Assembly (NCBI RefSeq): GCF_003182485.1
Contig: NZ_QGTX01000001.1
Coordinates: 1,136,001-1,200,000 of the forward strand
Length of the DNA stretch: 64,000 nt
Direction: 5' to 3'
From: Geodermatophilus normandii
GTDB lineage: Bacteria; Actinomycetota; Actinomycetes; Mycobacteriales; Geodermatophilaceae
In this document: positions 24,799-33,517 of the stretch, piece after piece
How positions within the stretch are numbered: position 1 is the stretch's first letter
Layout: every line of letters begins with the position of its first letter
Made by a program: the position numbers and the translations under genes
The notes under the pieces: model-generated
Databases searched by the model: none
What the model saw: only the letters and a program-made list of their open reading frames with translations
Told to the model about the DNA's origin: nothing

Positions 24799-26543
24799 TC
24801 GGCCGGCTGCTCATCGCCAACCGCGGCGAGATCGCCGTCCGGGTCGCTCGGGCCTGCCGGGAGCTCGGCATCGAGGTGGTCGCCGTCTACTCGACGGCCG
24901 ACCGGCACTCGGCCGTCGTGCAGATGGCCGACGAGGCCGTGCACATCGGCCCGCCGGCGCCGCGGTCGAGCTACCTGCACGTGCCCAACATCGTGGAGGC
25001 GGCGCTGCGCAGCGGCGCGGACGCGGTGCACCCGGGCTACGGCTTCCTGTCCGAGGACCCCGACTTCGCCGAGATCTGCGAGTCCGAGGGACTCACCTTC
25101 GTCGGACCGCCGCCGGAGGTCATGCAGCAGGTGGGCAACAAGGCCACCGCGCGGCGGCTCATGGCCGCCGCGGGCCTGCCGCTGCTGCCCGGCGTGGTCG
25201 ACCCGGTGCGCACCGCCGAGGAGGGCCAGGCGATCGCCGCCGAGATCGGCTACCCGGTGATCATCAAGGCCGCGGCGGGCGGCGGCGGGCGCGGCATGAC
25301 CGTGGTGCACGACCCCGGGGACTTCCCCGAGGCCTTCGCCACCACCCGCACCGTCGCCCGGGCGGTGTTCCGCGACCCGACCGTCTACGTCGAGCGCTAC
25401 CTGTCCGGCGCGCGGCACGTGGAGGTGCAGGTCCTCTGCGACGCCCACGGCGCCGGCCTCCACCTCGGCGAGCGGGACTGCTCGCTGCAGCGGCGGCACC
25501 AGAAGCTGCTCGAGGAGGGCCCGGCCGGGCACCTCTCGCCGGAGCAGCGGGCCGAGCTCGGCGAGCTCGCCGTCCGCGGCGCCCTGTCGGTGGGCTACAC
25601 CGGCGCCGGCACCGTGGAGTTCCTCGTCGACGACGCCGGGCGGGCGTACTTCATGGAGATGAACGCCCGCATCCAGGTCGAGCACCCGGTCACCGAGCTG
25701 CTCACCGGGATCGACCTGGTCCGCGAGCAGCTGCTGGTGGCCGGGGGCGAGCGCCTGCGGCTGCGGCAGGAGGACGTCGTCGTGCGCGGCGCGGCGATCG
25801 AGTGCCGGATCAACGCCGAGGACCCCGCCCGCGGGTTCGCCCCGGCGCCCGGTCACCTCGACGTGCTGCGCGTCCCCGACGGGCCCTGGACCCGCTTCGA
25901 CACCGGCTACCGCCAGGGCGACGACGTCAGCCCGCACTACGACTCGCTGCTGGGCAAGCTCGTCGTCTGGGCTCCCGACCGTGACCAGGCGGTGCGCCGG
26001 ATGGACCGGGCGCTGGCCGAGCTGCGCGTCGAGGGCCCCGGCGTGCACACGACCGCCGCCCTGCACCGCGCCCTGCTGCGCGACCCCGACATCCGCGCCG
26101 ACCGGCACGACGTCCAGTTCCTCGACCGCCGGCTGCCCGACCTCGTGACCCGCGCCGCGGCCATCGCCGCGTGCCGGGAGCCGGCCCTGCCCGCCGCCCT
26201 GCGCGGCCCACTGCACCTCGTCCCGGCCGGCGAACCCGCCGGTCCGGCGTCCGTCCCACACCCCCGTCCCGAGGAGGACCCCACCATGTCCGCTCCCACG
26301 TTCACGCAGAGCGACCTCATGCAGCTGCTCACCGAGAAGACCGGCCTGCCGGCCGCGTCGCACACCAGCGACCCCGACGCGCACTTCGCCGACGTCGGCC
26401 TGGACTCGCTGGCCTTCCTCTCGATGCAGACCGAGCTGCAGGACCGCTTCGGCATCGCCATGCCCGACGACAACCCCGACGCCTACTCGTTCGGCCAGAT
26501 CGTCGAGGCCGTCAGCGCGGCCCAGGCCGCCCAGCCGGCCTGA
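24795..26543 (+). CDS. accC: Biotin carboxylase, reading in frame into an acyl carrier protein
   Basis: ATP-dependent carboxylation of biotin on BCCP. Residues 1-450 are a full biotin carboxylase: IGRLLIANRGEIAVRVARAC at the start, HPGYGFLSEDPDF near 77, KAAAGGGGRGM ATP-grasp loop near 157, HLGERDCSLQRRHQK near 225 and FMEMNARIQVEHPVTE near 285. After a Pro/Ala-rich stretch (about 475-497) no stop codon is met and the frame runs straight into a complete ACP (residues 498-582). Either this is a real carboxylase-ACP fusion, or the carboxylase stop was lost by mutation or sequencing error. A strong ribosome site before the ACP methionine means free ACP can also be made. GTG start overlaps the BCCP stop. 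Confidence 0.85.
   Translation: MIGRLLIANRGEIAVRVARACRELGIEVVAVYSTADRHSAVVQMADEAVHIGPPAPRSSYLHVPNIVEAALRSGADAVHPGYGFLSEDPDFAEICESEGLTFVGPPPEVMQQVGNKATARRLMAAAGLPLLPGVVDPVRTAEEGQAIAAEIGYPVIIKAAAGGGGRGMTVVHDPGDFPEAFATTRTVARAVFRDPTVYVERYLSGARHVEVQVLCDAHGAGLHLGERDCSLQRRHQKLLEEGPAGHLSPEQRAELGELAVRGALSVGYTGAGTVEFLVDDAGRAYFMEMNARIQVEHPVTELLTGIDLVREQLLVAGGERLRLRQEDVVVRGAAIECRINAEDPARGFAPAPGHLDVLRVPDGPWTRFDTGYRQGDDVSPHYDSLLGKLVVWAPDRDQAVRRMDRALAELRVEGPGVHTTAALHRALLRDPDIRADRHDVQFLDRRLPDLVTRAAAIAACREPALPAALRGPLHLVPAGEPAGPASVPHPRPEEDPTMSAPTFTQSDLMQLLTEKTGLPAASHTSDPDAHFADVGLDSLAFLSMQTELQDRFGIAMPDDNPDAYSFGQIVEAVSAAQAAQPA
26286..26543 (+). CDS. Type II polyketide acyl carrier protein (internal start)
   Basis: Carries the growing chain on phosphopantetheine for KS-alpha/KS-beta. 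85 residues with the attachment motif DVGLDSLAFLSMQTEL (Ser near residue 43), a preceding helix DLMQLLTEKTG and a following acidic helix with IAMPDD. ATG 26286 is preceded by GAGGAGGACCCC, an excellent site, so independent translation is likely even though the upstream biotin carboxylase frame reads through. Resembles spore-pigment-type ACPs. Confidence 0.85.
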   Translation: MSAPTFTQSDLMQLLTEKTGLPAASHTSDPDAHFADVGLDSLAFLSMQTELQDRFGIAMPDDNPDAYSFGQIVEAVSAAQAAQPA

Positions 26544-26567
26544 TCCGCGACCCCGGAGGGAACGACC

Positions 26568-27065
26568 ATGAGCAGCACCCTCGAGCCCGGCCTGACCGTC
26601 GGCCACACCGACAACTCGATCCTCATCGACGCCGACATCGAGCACGTCTGGCGCATGACCAACGACCTGCGGTCGTGGCCGGACCTGTTCACCGAGTACC
26701 GCACCGTCGAGATCCTCGAGTCCACCGACACCTGGTTCCGCTTCCGGCTGACCATGCACCCCGACGAGTCGGGGCGGACGTGGAGCTGGGTGTCGGAGCG
26801 GACGCTCGACCCGGCCACCCACGAGGTCCGCGCCCGGCGCGTGGAGCCCGGGCCGTTCGAGTTCATGGACATCCGCTGGAGCTACGCGCCCGAGGGCGGC
26901 GGCACCCGGATGCGCTGGGTCCAGGACTTCCGGATGCGGCCCGAGGCGCCGGTGGACACCGAGACCATGACGCGGCGGATCGACGCGAACAGCAAGGTCC
27001 AGATGGGGATCATCAAGGACAAGGTCGAGGCCGCGGCCGGCACGGACCCGGGAGCGGTGGGGTGA
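26568..27065 (+). CDS. Polyketide aromatase/cyclase (WhiE-ORFVI type SRPBCC)
   Basis: Single-domain START-fold aromatase/cyclase that folds the nascent poly-beta-ketone and aromatises the first ring. 165 residues with HTDNSILIDADIEHVWRMTNDL, WPDLFTEYRTVEIL, an interior WSWVSERTLD and the C-terminal helix MTRRIDANSKVQMGIIKDKVE, all typical of the monodomain TcmN/WhiE-type family. ATG after GGAGGG. Overlaps the next gene by GTGA. Confidence 0.88.
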   Translation: MSSTLEPGLTVGHTDNSILIDADIEHVWRMTNDLRSWPDLFTEYRTVEILESTDTWFRFRLTMHPDESGRTWSWVSERTLDPATHEVRARRVEPGPFEFMDIRWSYAPEGGGTRMRWVQDFRMRPEAPVDTETMTRRIDANSKVQMGIIKDKVEAAAGTDPGAVG

Positions 27066-28018
27066 CCGCGGCGCGGGGTCCCGCGGTCGTCCTGCCCGGG
27101 GAGGACGGCTCCCGTCCCGGGATGGTCGACCCCTGGCTCGCCGACCCGGTGGCCGCGGCCACCGTGACCGAGGTCGACGCCGTCGTCGGCCGCGACGTCG
27201 CCGCCTGGTGGCGGGACCCCGCGACCGCTCCCGACCCCGTCGCGGCACACCTCGAGGTCGTCGTGACCGGGGTGGCCGGCTTCCGCAGCCTGACCGCCCG
27301 CGGCCTGCACCCGGTGGCCGTCGCCGGGCACGGCGTGGGCGAGTTCGCCGCCCTGGTGGCGGCCGGCGCCCTGGAGCTCGACCAGGTCGTGGAGCTGGTG
27401 CACTGGCGCGCCGAGCTGCTCTGCCTGGCCCCCCGGCCCTCGTGCGCGGGCCTGGCCGCCGTCATCGGCCCCGGCGCCGAGGGGGTCGCCCGGGCCGCGG
27501 TGGCGCAGGTCGACGGCGACGGCCGGCTGTGCGTGGCCGCCGTCGACGCCCCGCGGCGCACCGTGCTGGCCGGCGGCCGCACCGAGCTGGCCCGCGCGGC
27601 CGAGGTCGTGCACGCCGCCGGGCTCGAGCTGGTCCGGCTGCCCGGCCGGGCGCCGTGTCACGGGCCGCTCATGGCGTCGGTCGCCGCCCACCTGGCGACC
27701 GCGCTGGCCGACCTCGACTGGTCGGCGCCGCTGGTCCCCGTCGTCCCCAACGCCGACGGCGAGCCGACGCGGGACCCCGGCCGGCTGCGCGCGGCGCTGC
27801 GGCGGCACCTCACCGCGCCGGTGCTCTGGGAGGCCACCTCCCGGTCGCTGGCCGACGCCGGCGCGACGTCGGTCGTCGAGATCGGCGCCGAGCCGGTGCT
27901 CGGGCCGCTGGTCGCGCAGGTCTCGCCCCACCTGCCCGTCTGCCTGGCCTCCGGGCCGGGCGCGCTCGTCCCCACCGACGTGCCGGGCCCCGCGCTCGCG
28001 GGCTCCGTGCCCACCTGA
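27062..28018 (+). CDS. Malonyl/acyltransferase-like protein lacking the nucleophilic serine
   Basis: Fold and length (318 residues) of FabD-type malonyl-CoA:ACP transacylases. The nucleophile elbow, normally GHSxGE, reads GHGVGEFAALVAAGAL here (about residue 94), so the active Ser is Gly (codon GGC). The downstream partner His survives in PCHGPLMASVAAHL, and the C-terminal VVEIGAEPVLGPLV block is present. As written it should not form an acyl-enzyme. Options: a structural or regulatory role, or a decayed paralogue with malonyl transfer supplied by housekeeping FabD. Sits between aromatase and cupin with no gap, so it is co-expressed with the PKS. Confidence 0.78.
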   Translation: MTAARGPAVVLPGEDGSRPGMVDPWLADPVAAATVTEVDAVVGRDVAAWWRDPATAPDPVAAHLEVVVTGVAGFRSLTARGLHPVAVAGHGVGEFAALVAAGALELDQVVELVHWRAELLCLAPRPSCAGLAAVIGPGAEGVARAAVAQVDGDGRLCVAAVDAPRRTVLAGGRTELARAAEVVHAAGLELVRLPGRAPCHGPLMASVAAHLATALADLDWSAPLVPVVPNADGEPTRDPGRLRAALRRHLTAPVLWEATSRSLADAGATSVVEIGAEPVLGPLVAQVSPHLPVCLASGPGALVPTDVPGPALAGSVPT

Positions 28019-28040
28019 CCGCCCCCACCCGAGGAGTGAC

Positions 28041-28466
28041 ATGACGACGATCCAGCACGCGCCGGCGACGCCGACGCGCTGCGGCCCCACCGTCCACCGC
28101 GCCGACACCGCGCCCAACCGCCGCCGCGGCGGGGACATCCGGGTGCTGCTCTCCCCGGCCAGCGTCGGGTCGACCGCCGGCTTCATGGGCACGCTGACCC
28201 TGGAGCCCGGCGAGGTCGTGACCGAGCACTGGCACCCGTACTCGGAGGAGTTCCTCTACTGCCAGGAGGGCGACGTCCTCGTCACCCTCGACGGCGAGGA
28301 GCGGCGGCTGGTCGCCGAGTCCGCCGTGCACATCCCGATCGGCGTGCGGCACCGCATCGTCAACGACACGGCGACGACGGCGACGTTCGTCTTCCTGTGC
28401 GGTCCGCTGGCGCCGCGCCCCGAGCTCGGCCACGTGGACACCGAGCTGCCGCCGGGCGTGCGGTGA
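28041..28466 (+). CDS. Cupin-domain protein (WhiE-ORFII-like)
   Basis: 141-residue single cupin. Metal-ligand motif [20 protein letters not shown] in the first cupin box (His, His, Glu) and [13 protein letters not shown] in the second (His). Spore-pigment clusters carry a cupin next to the ketosynthase genes, where it is thought to help fold or oxidise the polyketide. ATG with GAGGAGTGAC. Its stop overlaps the KS-alpha start by one base. Confidence 0.85.
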   Translation: MTTIQHAPATPTRCGPTVHRADTAPNRRRGGDIRVLLSPASVGSTAGFMGTLTLEPGEVVTEHWHPYSEEFLYCQEGDVLVTLDGEERRLVAESAVHIPIGVRHRIVNDTATTATFVFLCGPLAPRPELGHVDTELPPGVR

Positions 28467-29758
28467 TGCGCGAGCGGAGGCGGGTCGTCGTCACCGGGAT
28501 CGGGGTCGTCGCCCCGGGCTCGATGGGCCGGGAGGGCTTCTGGGACATGATCACCGAGGGGCGGACGGCGACCCGGCGGATCACCTTCTTCGACCCCGCC
28601 CGGTTCCGCTCCCAGGTCGCCGCCGAGGTCGACTTCGACGGCGTCAAGCAGGGCCTCACCGCCCAGGAGGTGTACCGCAACGACCGGTTCGTCCAGATGG
28701 CGATGGTCGCCGCGGACGAGGCGGTCGCCGACAGCGGGCTGCGGTTGGGCGTCGGGGACGCCGACGACGCTCCCGACCCCGACCGGGTCGGCGTCACCCT
28801 GGGCAGCGCGGTGGGCGCCACGATGCGCCTGGAGCAGGAGTACGTGTCGGTCAGCGACGCCGGCCGGCTGTGGCAGGTCGACGCGCGCTACGCCTCGCGG
28901 TTCCTGGCCTCGGCGCTGGTGCCGAGCTGCGGGGCCACCGAGCTCGCCGTCCGGTTCGGCGCGCACGGCCCGGCCACCGTCGTCTCCACCGGCTGCACGT
29001 CGGGCATCGACGCGGTCGGCTACGGCGCGCAGCTGGTGGAGGACGGGGACGCCGACGTCGTCGTCGCCGGCGCCAGCGACGCGCCCATCTCGCCGATCTC
29101 GATGGCCTGCTTCGACACCATCCGGGCCACCACCGACAGCAACGACGACCCCGAGCACGCCTCCAAGCCCTTCGACGCCCGCCGCAACGGCTTCGTCATG
29201 GGCGAGGGCGCCGCGGTGCTGGTGCTCGAGGAGCGGGAGCACGCCCGGCGGCGCGGCGCGGAGATCTACTGCGAGGTCACCGGCTACGCCAACCGCTGCA
29301 ACGCCTTCCACATGACCGGGCTGCGGCCCGACGGCGTGGAGATGGCCGAGGCGATCGACCGGGCGCTCGCGCAGGGCCGCACCTCCCCGGACGAGGTCGG
29401 CTACGTCAACGCGCACGGCTCGGGGACCAAGCAGAACGACCGGCACGAGACGGCGGCGGTCAAGCGCAGCCTCGGCCCGGCCGCCGGCAGCGTGGCGATG
29501 AGCTCCATCAAGTCGATGGTCGGCCACTCCCTCGGCGCCATCGGGTCGATCGAGATCGCCGCGACGGCCCTGGCGGTGCAGCGCGGCGTCCTGCCGCCCA
29601 CGGCCAACTACGAGGTGCCCGACCCCGAGTGCGACCTCGACTACGTGCCGAAGGTGGCGCGGGAGCAGAAGGTCGACGTCGCCCTCTCGGTGGGCAGCGG
29701 CTTCGGCGGGTTCCAGTCGGCGATCGTGCTGGCCAGCCCCACCCGGAGGGAGTCGTGA
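28466..29758 (+). CDS. Type II polyketide ketosynthase alpha (KS-alpha)
   Basis: Catalyses decarboxylative condensation of malonyl-ACP units as a heterodimer with KS-beta. The 430 residues carry the complete catalytic set: active Cys in [16 protein letters not shown] near 175, the first His in [15 protein letters not shown] near 315 and the second in [15 protein letters not shown] near 350, preceded by a [20 protein letters not shown] block. It starts [15 protein letters not shown]. Closest in gene order to whiE-ORFIII. Overlaps KS-beta by GTGA, the usual coupling of the pair. Confidence 0.95.
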   Translation: MRERRRVVVTGIGVVAPGSMGREGFWDMITEGRTATRRITFFDPARFRSQVAAEVDFDGVKQGLTAQEVYRNDRFVQMAMVAADEAVADSGLRLGVGDADDAPDPDRVGVTLGSAVGATMRLEQEYVSVSDAGRLWQVDARYASRFLASALVPSCGATELAVRFGAHGPATVVSTGCTSGIDAVGYGAQLVEDGDADVVVAGASDAPISPISMACFDTIRATTDSNDDPEHASKPFDARRNGFVMGEGAAVLVLEEREHARRRGAEIYCEVTGYANRCNAFHMTGLRPDGVEMAEAIDRALAQGRTSPDEVGYVNAHGSGTKQNDRHETAAVKRSLGPAAGSVAMSSIKSMVGHSLGAIGSIEIAATALAVQRGVLPPTANYEVPDPECDLDYVPKVAREQKVDVALSVGSGFGGFQSAIVLASPTRRES

Positions 29759-31002
29759 CCGAGCTGCTGGTGACCGGGCTCGGCGTCGTCGCCCCGACCG
29801 GGGTCGGCGTCGAGGAGCACTGGGCCTCGCTGGTGCGCGGCGAGCCGGCCATCCGGCCGGTCGAGGGCTTCGACGCGCGGGCCTACGGGATCACGCTGGC
29901 CGGCCAGGTGCTCGACTTCGTGCCGGCCGACCACGTGGCGCCGCAGCTCATGGTGCAGACCGACCGGTGGACGTGGATGTCCCTGGCCGCGGCGACGCTG
30001 GCGGCCGAGGACGCCGGCTACACCCCGCCCGAGGACGACGTCTACGCCACCTCGGTGTTCCTCGCCTCGGGCTCCGGCGGCAACGAGTTCAGCCAGCACG
30101 AGATCCAGGGGCTGTGGGCCAAGGGGCCGAAGTCGGTGGGCGCCTACCAGTCGATCGCCTGGTTCTACGCGGCCTCCACCGGCCAGGTCTCCATCCGCGA
30201 CGGCTTCAAGGGCCCCTCGGGCGTCGTGGTCAGCGAGGGCGCCGGCGGGCTGGACAGCATCGGCTGGGCGCGGCGGGTGGTGCGGCGCGGCACCCCGGCG
30301 GTGCTGGTCGGCGGCACGGAGGCCGGGCTGTGCCCGTACGCGCTGCTGTGCCAGACCACGGGCGGCCGCCTGTCGACCGCCGAGCGCCCGGAGGACGCCT
30401 ACAAGCCCTTCGACCGGCGGGCCAACGGCCACGTCGTCGGCGAGGGCGGGGCGATCCTGCTGCTGGAGGAGCCCGGCGCGGCCCGGGCCCGGGGCGCCGA
30501 GCGGGTGTGGGGCGAGGTCGCCGGCTACGGCGCCACGCACGACGCCCACCACCACGAGGACCCGGCACCGGACGCCACGCAGTACGCGCGGGCCATCCGG
30601 CTCTCGCTGGCCGACGCCGGGGTCTCCCCCGACGAGGTCGACCTGGTGGTGGCCGACGGCGCGGGCGTCCCGGAGCTCGACCGGCTGGAGCTCGACGCGC
30701 TCGGTGCGGTCTTCGGCGGGCGCCGCACGCCGGTGCCGGTGACCGCGCCGTCGTCGTGGACCGGCCGGCTCATGGCCGGCGGCTCGGCGCTGAACGTCGC
30801 GACGGCGCTGCTGGCGATGCGGGACGGGATCGTGCCCGGCACCGCCCACCTCGACGACCCGGTCGACGTCCCGCCGGGGGTCGACCTCGTGCGGTCCGGC
30901 CGCGTGCAGGACCTGGCCACCGTGGTCGTCCTCGCCCGCGGTGCCGGTGGCTTCAACAGCAGCCTCGTGCTGCGCCGACACGCTGGAGGAGCGACGTCAT
31001 GA
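29755..31002 (+). CDS. Type II polyketide ketosynthase beta / chain length factor
   Basis: Partner of KS-alpha that sets chain length and primes by decarboxylation. 415 residues of KAS fold ([58 protein letters not shown]). The active Cys is absent, as expected. At that position the sequence is [14 protein letters not shown], so Gly rather than the Gln typical of antibiotic chain length factors. The catalytic histidines are also lost. Coupled to KS-alpha and to the next gene (ATGA). Confidence 0.93.
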   Translation: MTELLVTGLGVVAPTGVGVEEHWASLVRGEPAIRPVEGFDARAYGITLAGQVLDFVPADHVAPQLMVQTDRWTWMSLAAATLAAEDAGYTPPEDDVYATSVFLASGSGGNEFSQHEIQGLWAKGPKSVGAYQSIAWFYAASTGQVSIRDGFKGPSGVVVSEGAGGLDSIGWARRVVRRGTPAVLVGGTEAGLCPYALLCQTTGGRLSTAERPEDAYKPFDRRANGHVVGEGGAILLLEEPGAARARGAERVWGEVAGYGATHDAHHHEDPAPDATQYARAIRLSLADAGVSPDEVDLVVADGAGVPELDRLELDALGAVFGGRRTPVPVTAPSSWTGRLMAGGSALNVATALLAMRDGIVPGTAHLDDPVDVPPGVDLVRSGRVQDLATVVVLARGAGGFNSSLVLRRHAGGATS

Positions 31003-31673
31003 CCACCCTGGAGGAGCGGCCGGCGACGGCGCACGACGGCGCGGTGCGGACGCTGCTGCGCATGCGCGTGCGGGAGGGCTGCGAGCAGCAGTTCGAGGAC
31101 GCCTGGCGCGAGGCCGCGGCGCACATCGCCGCCGTGCCGGGCAACCTCCGGCAGGAGCTGATGCGGGACTCGGCCGACCGGCGGACGTTCCTCATCGTCA
31201 GCGACTGGGCGGACAAGGCGGCGGTCGACGGCTTCGGCCGCTCGGCCGCCCGCGAGACGCTGACGGAGAAGCTGCGCGACCTGCGCGAGGACGCCGACCG
31301 CAGCACGTTCGAGGTGCTCTACGGCATCACCGGCGGCGAGCAGGCCTCCCACGTGCGCGTGGACATCAGCACCAAGGTGGCGCCCGGTGAGGAGGAGGCG
31401 TTCGAGCGGGCCTACGCGATCGTCACCGACCGGCTGCGCGGGACGAAGGGGCTCATCCGGGAGGAGCTGCTCAAGGAGGCCGACTCCGACCTGTACCACA
31501 TCTTCGCCGAGTGGGAGTCCGACGAGGACTTCCGCAACTGGGTGGAGGACCCCTCGCACCAGGACCAGAGCGGTCCGCTCATCCGCTGGCTGTCGGTGTT
31601 CTTCCAGCGCAAGCTCTTCGAGATCCGGTACCGGCCGCAGGAGGCCGGCGTGCGCGGGGTCGCGGCGGCTCCT
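30999..31673 (+). CDS. Double antibiotic-biosynthesis-monooxygenase (ABM) domain protein, 3' end frame-broken
   Basis: Two ABM (ferredoxin-like) domains in tandem: residues about 15-105 (VRTLLRMRVREGCEQQFEDAW, FLIVSDWADKAAVDGF) and about 112-205 (VRVDISTKVAPGEEEAFERAY, YHIFAEWESDEDFRNWVEDPS, FFQRKLFEIRYRP). Such proteins oxidise or cyclise aromatic polyketides without cofactors; WhiE-ORFI is similar. There is no stop after the second domain. Near 31655-31690 the coding frame moves one base back into a GSSGPAPAPVADP linker leading to the FAD hydroxylase. The protein may therefore be the N-terminal part of one ABM-ABM-hydroxylase fusion, broken by missing bases. Confidence 0.75.
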
Positions 31674-33465
31674 CCGGCCCCGCCCCCGCTCCCGTCGCGG
31701 ACCCCGTGGACGTGCCGGAGACGCCGGCGTCGCTGCTGGGACCGGTCACCGCGCCGATCACGCTCGGCTCGCTGCCCTCCCCGGTCCCGGTCGCCAGCGC
31801 TCCCCCGGCACCGCCGGCCGCTGCGCGGACCCGCCCGGACGCCGAGGTGCTCGTCGTCGGCGCGGGCCGGCCGGGCTGACCGCCGGGATCGAGCTGGCGC
31901 GCCGCGGCATCGCCGTCCGCGTCGTCGACAAGCGGCCGGAGGCGTCCACGCAGGCGGACAAGGCCATCGGCATCCACTGCCGGACGATGGAGATCTGGGA
32001 GGACCAGGGAGTCGTCACCGACGCGATGGACGCCGGCAGCTGGCTCTACGGGCAGACCGTGTTCGTCAACGGCAAGCTCACGCACCAGGTCGACTGGTCG
32101 GGGCTGGAGGAGCTGCCCTACGCCCACCTCGGCCTGCCGCAGTACGACACCGAGCGGATCCTCGGCGCGCGGCTGCGGACGCTCGGCGTCGAGGTCGAGC
32201 GCGGCGTCGAGCTCACCGACTTCACCCAGGACGACGAGGGCGTCACCGCGCGGCTCGTGCACGCCTCCGGGGAGGTCGAGGCGGCGCGGGCGGCCTACCT
32301 GGTCGGTGCCGACGGCGCCTCCAGCGCGGTGCGCGCGGGCCTCGGGCTGACGTTCGACGGCGGGCTGTCGATCTTCCCGCAGCTGTTCATGCTCGGCGAC
32401 GTCGACGTCGACTGGGAGATGCCGCCCGGGCACCTGGTGCGCTGGGTGCGGATCGAGGACGACGGCGACTTCACCGGCATGCTGGTCTGCGTCCCGCTGC
32501 GCGGCCGCAACCGCTACCGGGTGGCCACGCTAGCGCCCAAGCGGCTGCAGGACACGATCGGCAGCGGCGTCGTCCCCGCGGGGTTCTGGAAGGAGTACGA
32601 CCCGCCGTCGCTGGCCGACATCCAGGCCGCCATCGACGACCTCGGCCCGGCGGGGACGACGGCGAGCAACCTGCGCTGGTCGTCGGTCTTCCGGATCAAG
32701 CACGGCATCGTCGACCGCTACCGCGTGGGCCGGGCCTTCGTGGCCGGGGACGCCGCGCACCTGCACCCGCCGGCCGGCGGCCAGGGCATGAACACCGGCA
32801 TCCAGGACGCGTGGAACCTCTCCTGGAAGCTCGCCCTCGCCGTCCGCGGGGAGGCCTCCCCCGGCCTGCTCGACAGCTACGAGGCCGAGCGGCGCCCGGC
32901 CGGCAAGGCGATCGTCGACCGGGCCGTGGCCATCGCGTTCACCGACGAGATGGACATGGAGGACGAGAAGGCGCAGTTCCTGCTCGAGATGCAGATGACG
33001 ATGAACTACGCCGACAGCCCGCTGGTGGGCCAGGCGGCCGGTTCCTTCTCCGGCGGGCCGGAGCCCGGGCACCGGGCACCGGACGTGACCGGCCTGCGCC
33101 GGTTCGGCGTGGCCCACGACGTGCGGCTGTTCGACCTCACCCGGGGCACGCACGCCACGCTGCTGCTCTCGGCCGACTCCTCGGCGGACCTCGCCGCCCT
33201 CGAGGAGCTGGCGACGGCGATCCGGCGCGACACCCGCGGGCAGGTGCACCCGTACCTGGTCGTGGCGCCGGGCACCGCCGTCCCGCCGCTGGTGGAGCTG
33301 CCGGTCCTCACCGACCCCGCCGACGGGTTCCGCACCGCCTACGGGATCTCCGGCCCGGGGACGGCGGCGTACCTGGTGCGGCCGGACGGGCACGTCGGCT
33401 TCCGCGGCCAGGGGGTGGACGCCGACGTCCTGCGCGAGCACCTGGCCGGCGTCTACGCGCTCTGA
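31674..33465 (+). pseudogene. FAD-dependent aromatic polyketide hydroxylase (WhiE-ORFVIII-like), frameshifted near the FAD loop
   Basis: PHBH-type flavoprotein that hydroxylates the aromatic core. In the first frame an Ala/Pro linker leads to DAEVLVVGAG, then the frame hits TGA at 31877. Restoring one C at 31867-31868 gives the expected VVGAGPAGLTAGIELARRGI dinucleotide loop in the next frame, which then stays open to the end: DKRPEASTQADKAIGIHCRTME, YLVGADGASSAVR, FVAGDAAHLHPPAGGQGMNTGIQDAWNL (split) and a thioredoxin-like C-terminal domain (HRAPDVTGLRRFGVAHDVRLFDL). All cofactor motifs are intact otherwise, so sequencing error is a serious alternative to true loss. Last gene of the polyketide operon, followed by a long palindrome. 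Confidence 0.8.
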
Positions 33466-33470
33466 GCAGT

Positions 33471-33516
33471 CCGGTCCCGGGGAGCAGGGACGGCCGTCCC
33501 TGCTCCCCGGGACCGG
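33471..33516. terminator. 46-bp perfect palindrome, bidirectional terminator
   Basis: Two 23-base arms meeting with no loop spacer, ending one base before the stop of the convergent OYE gene and five bases after the hydroxylase stop. Very stable G/C stem without a U-tract. Serves both converging genes. Confidence 0.85.
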
Positions 33517-33517
33517 G

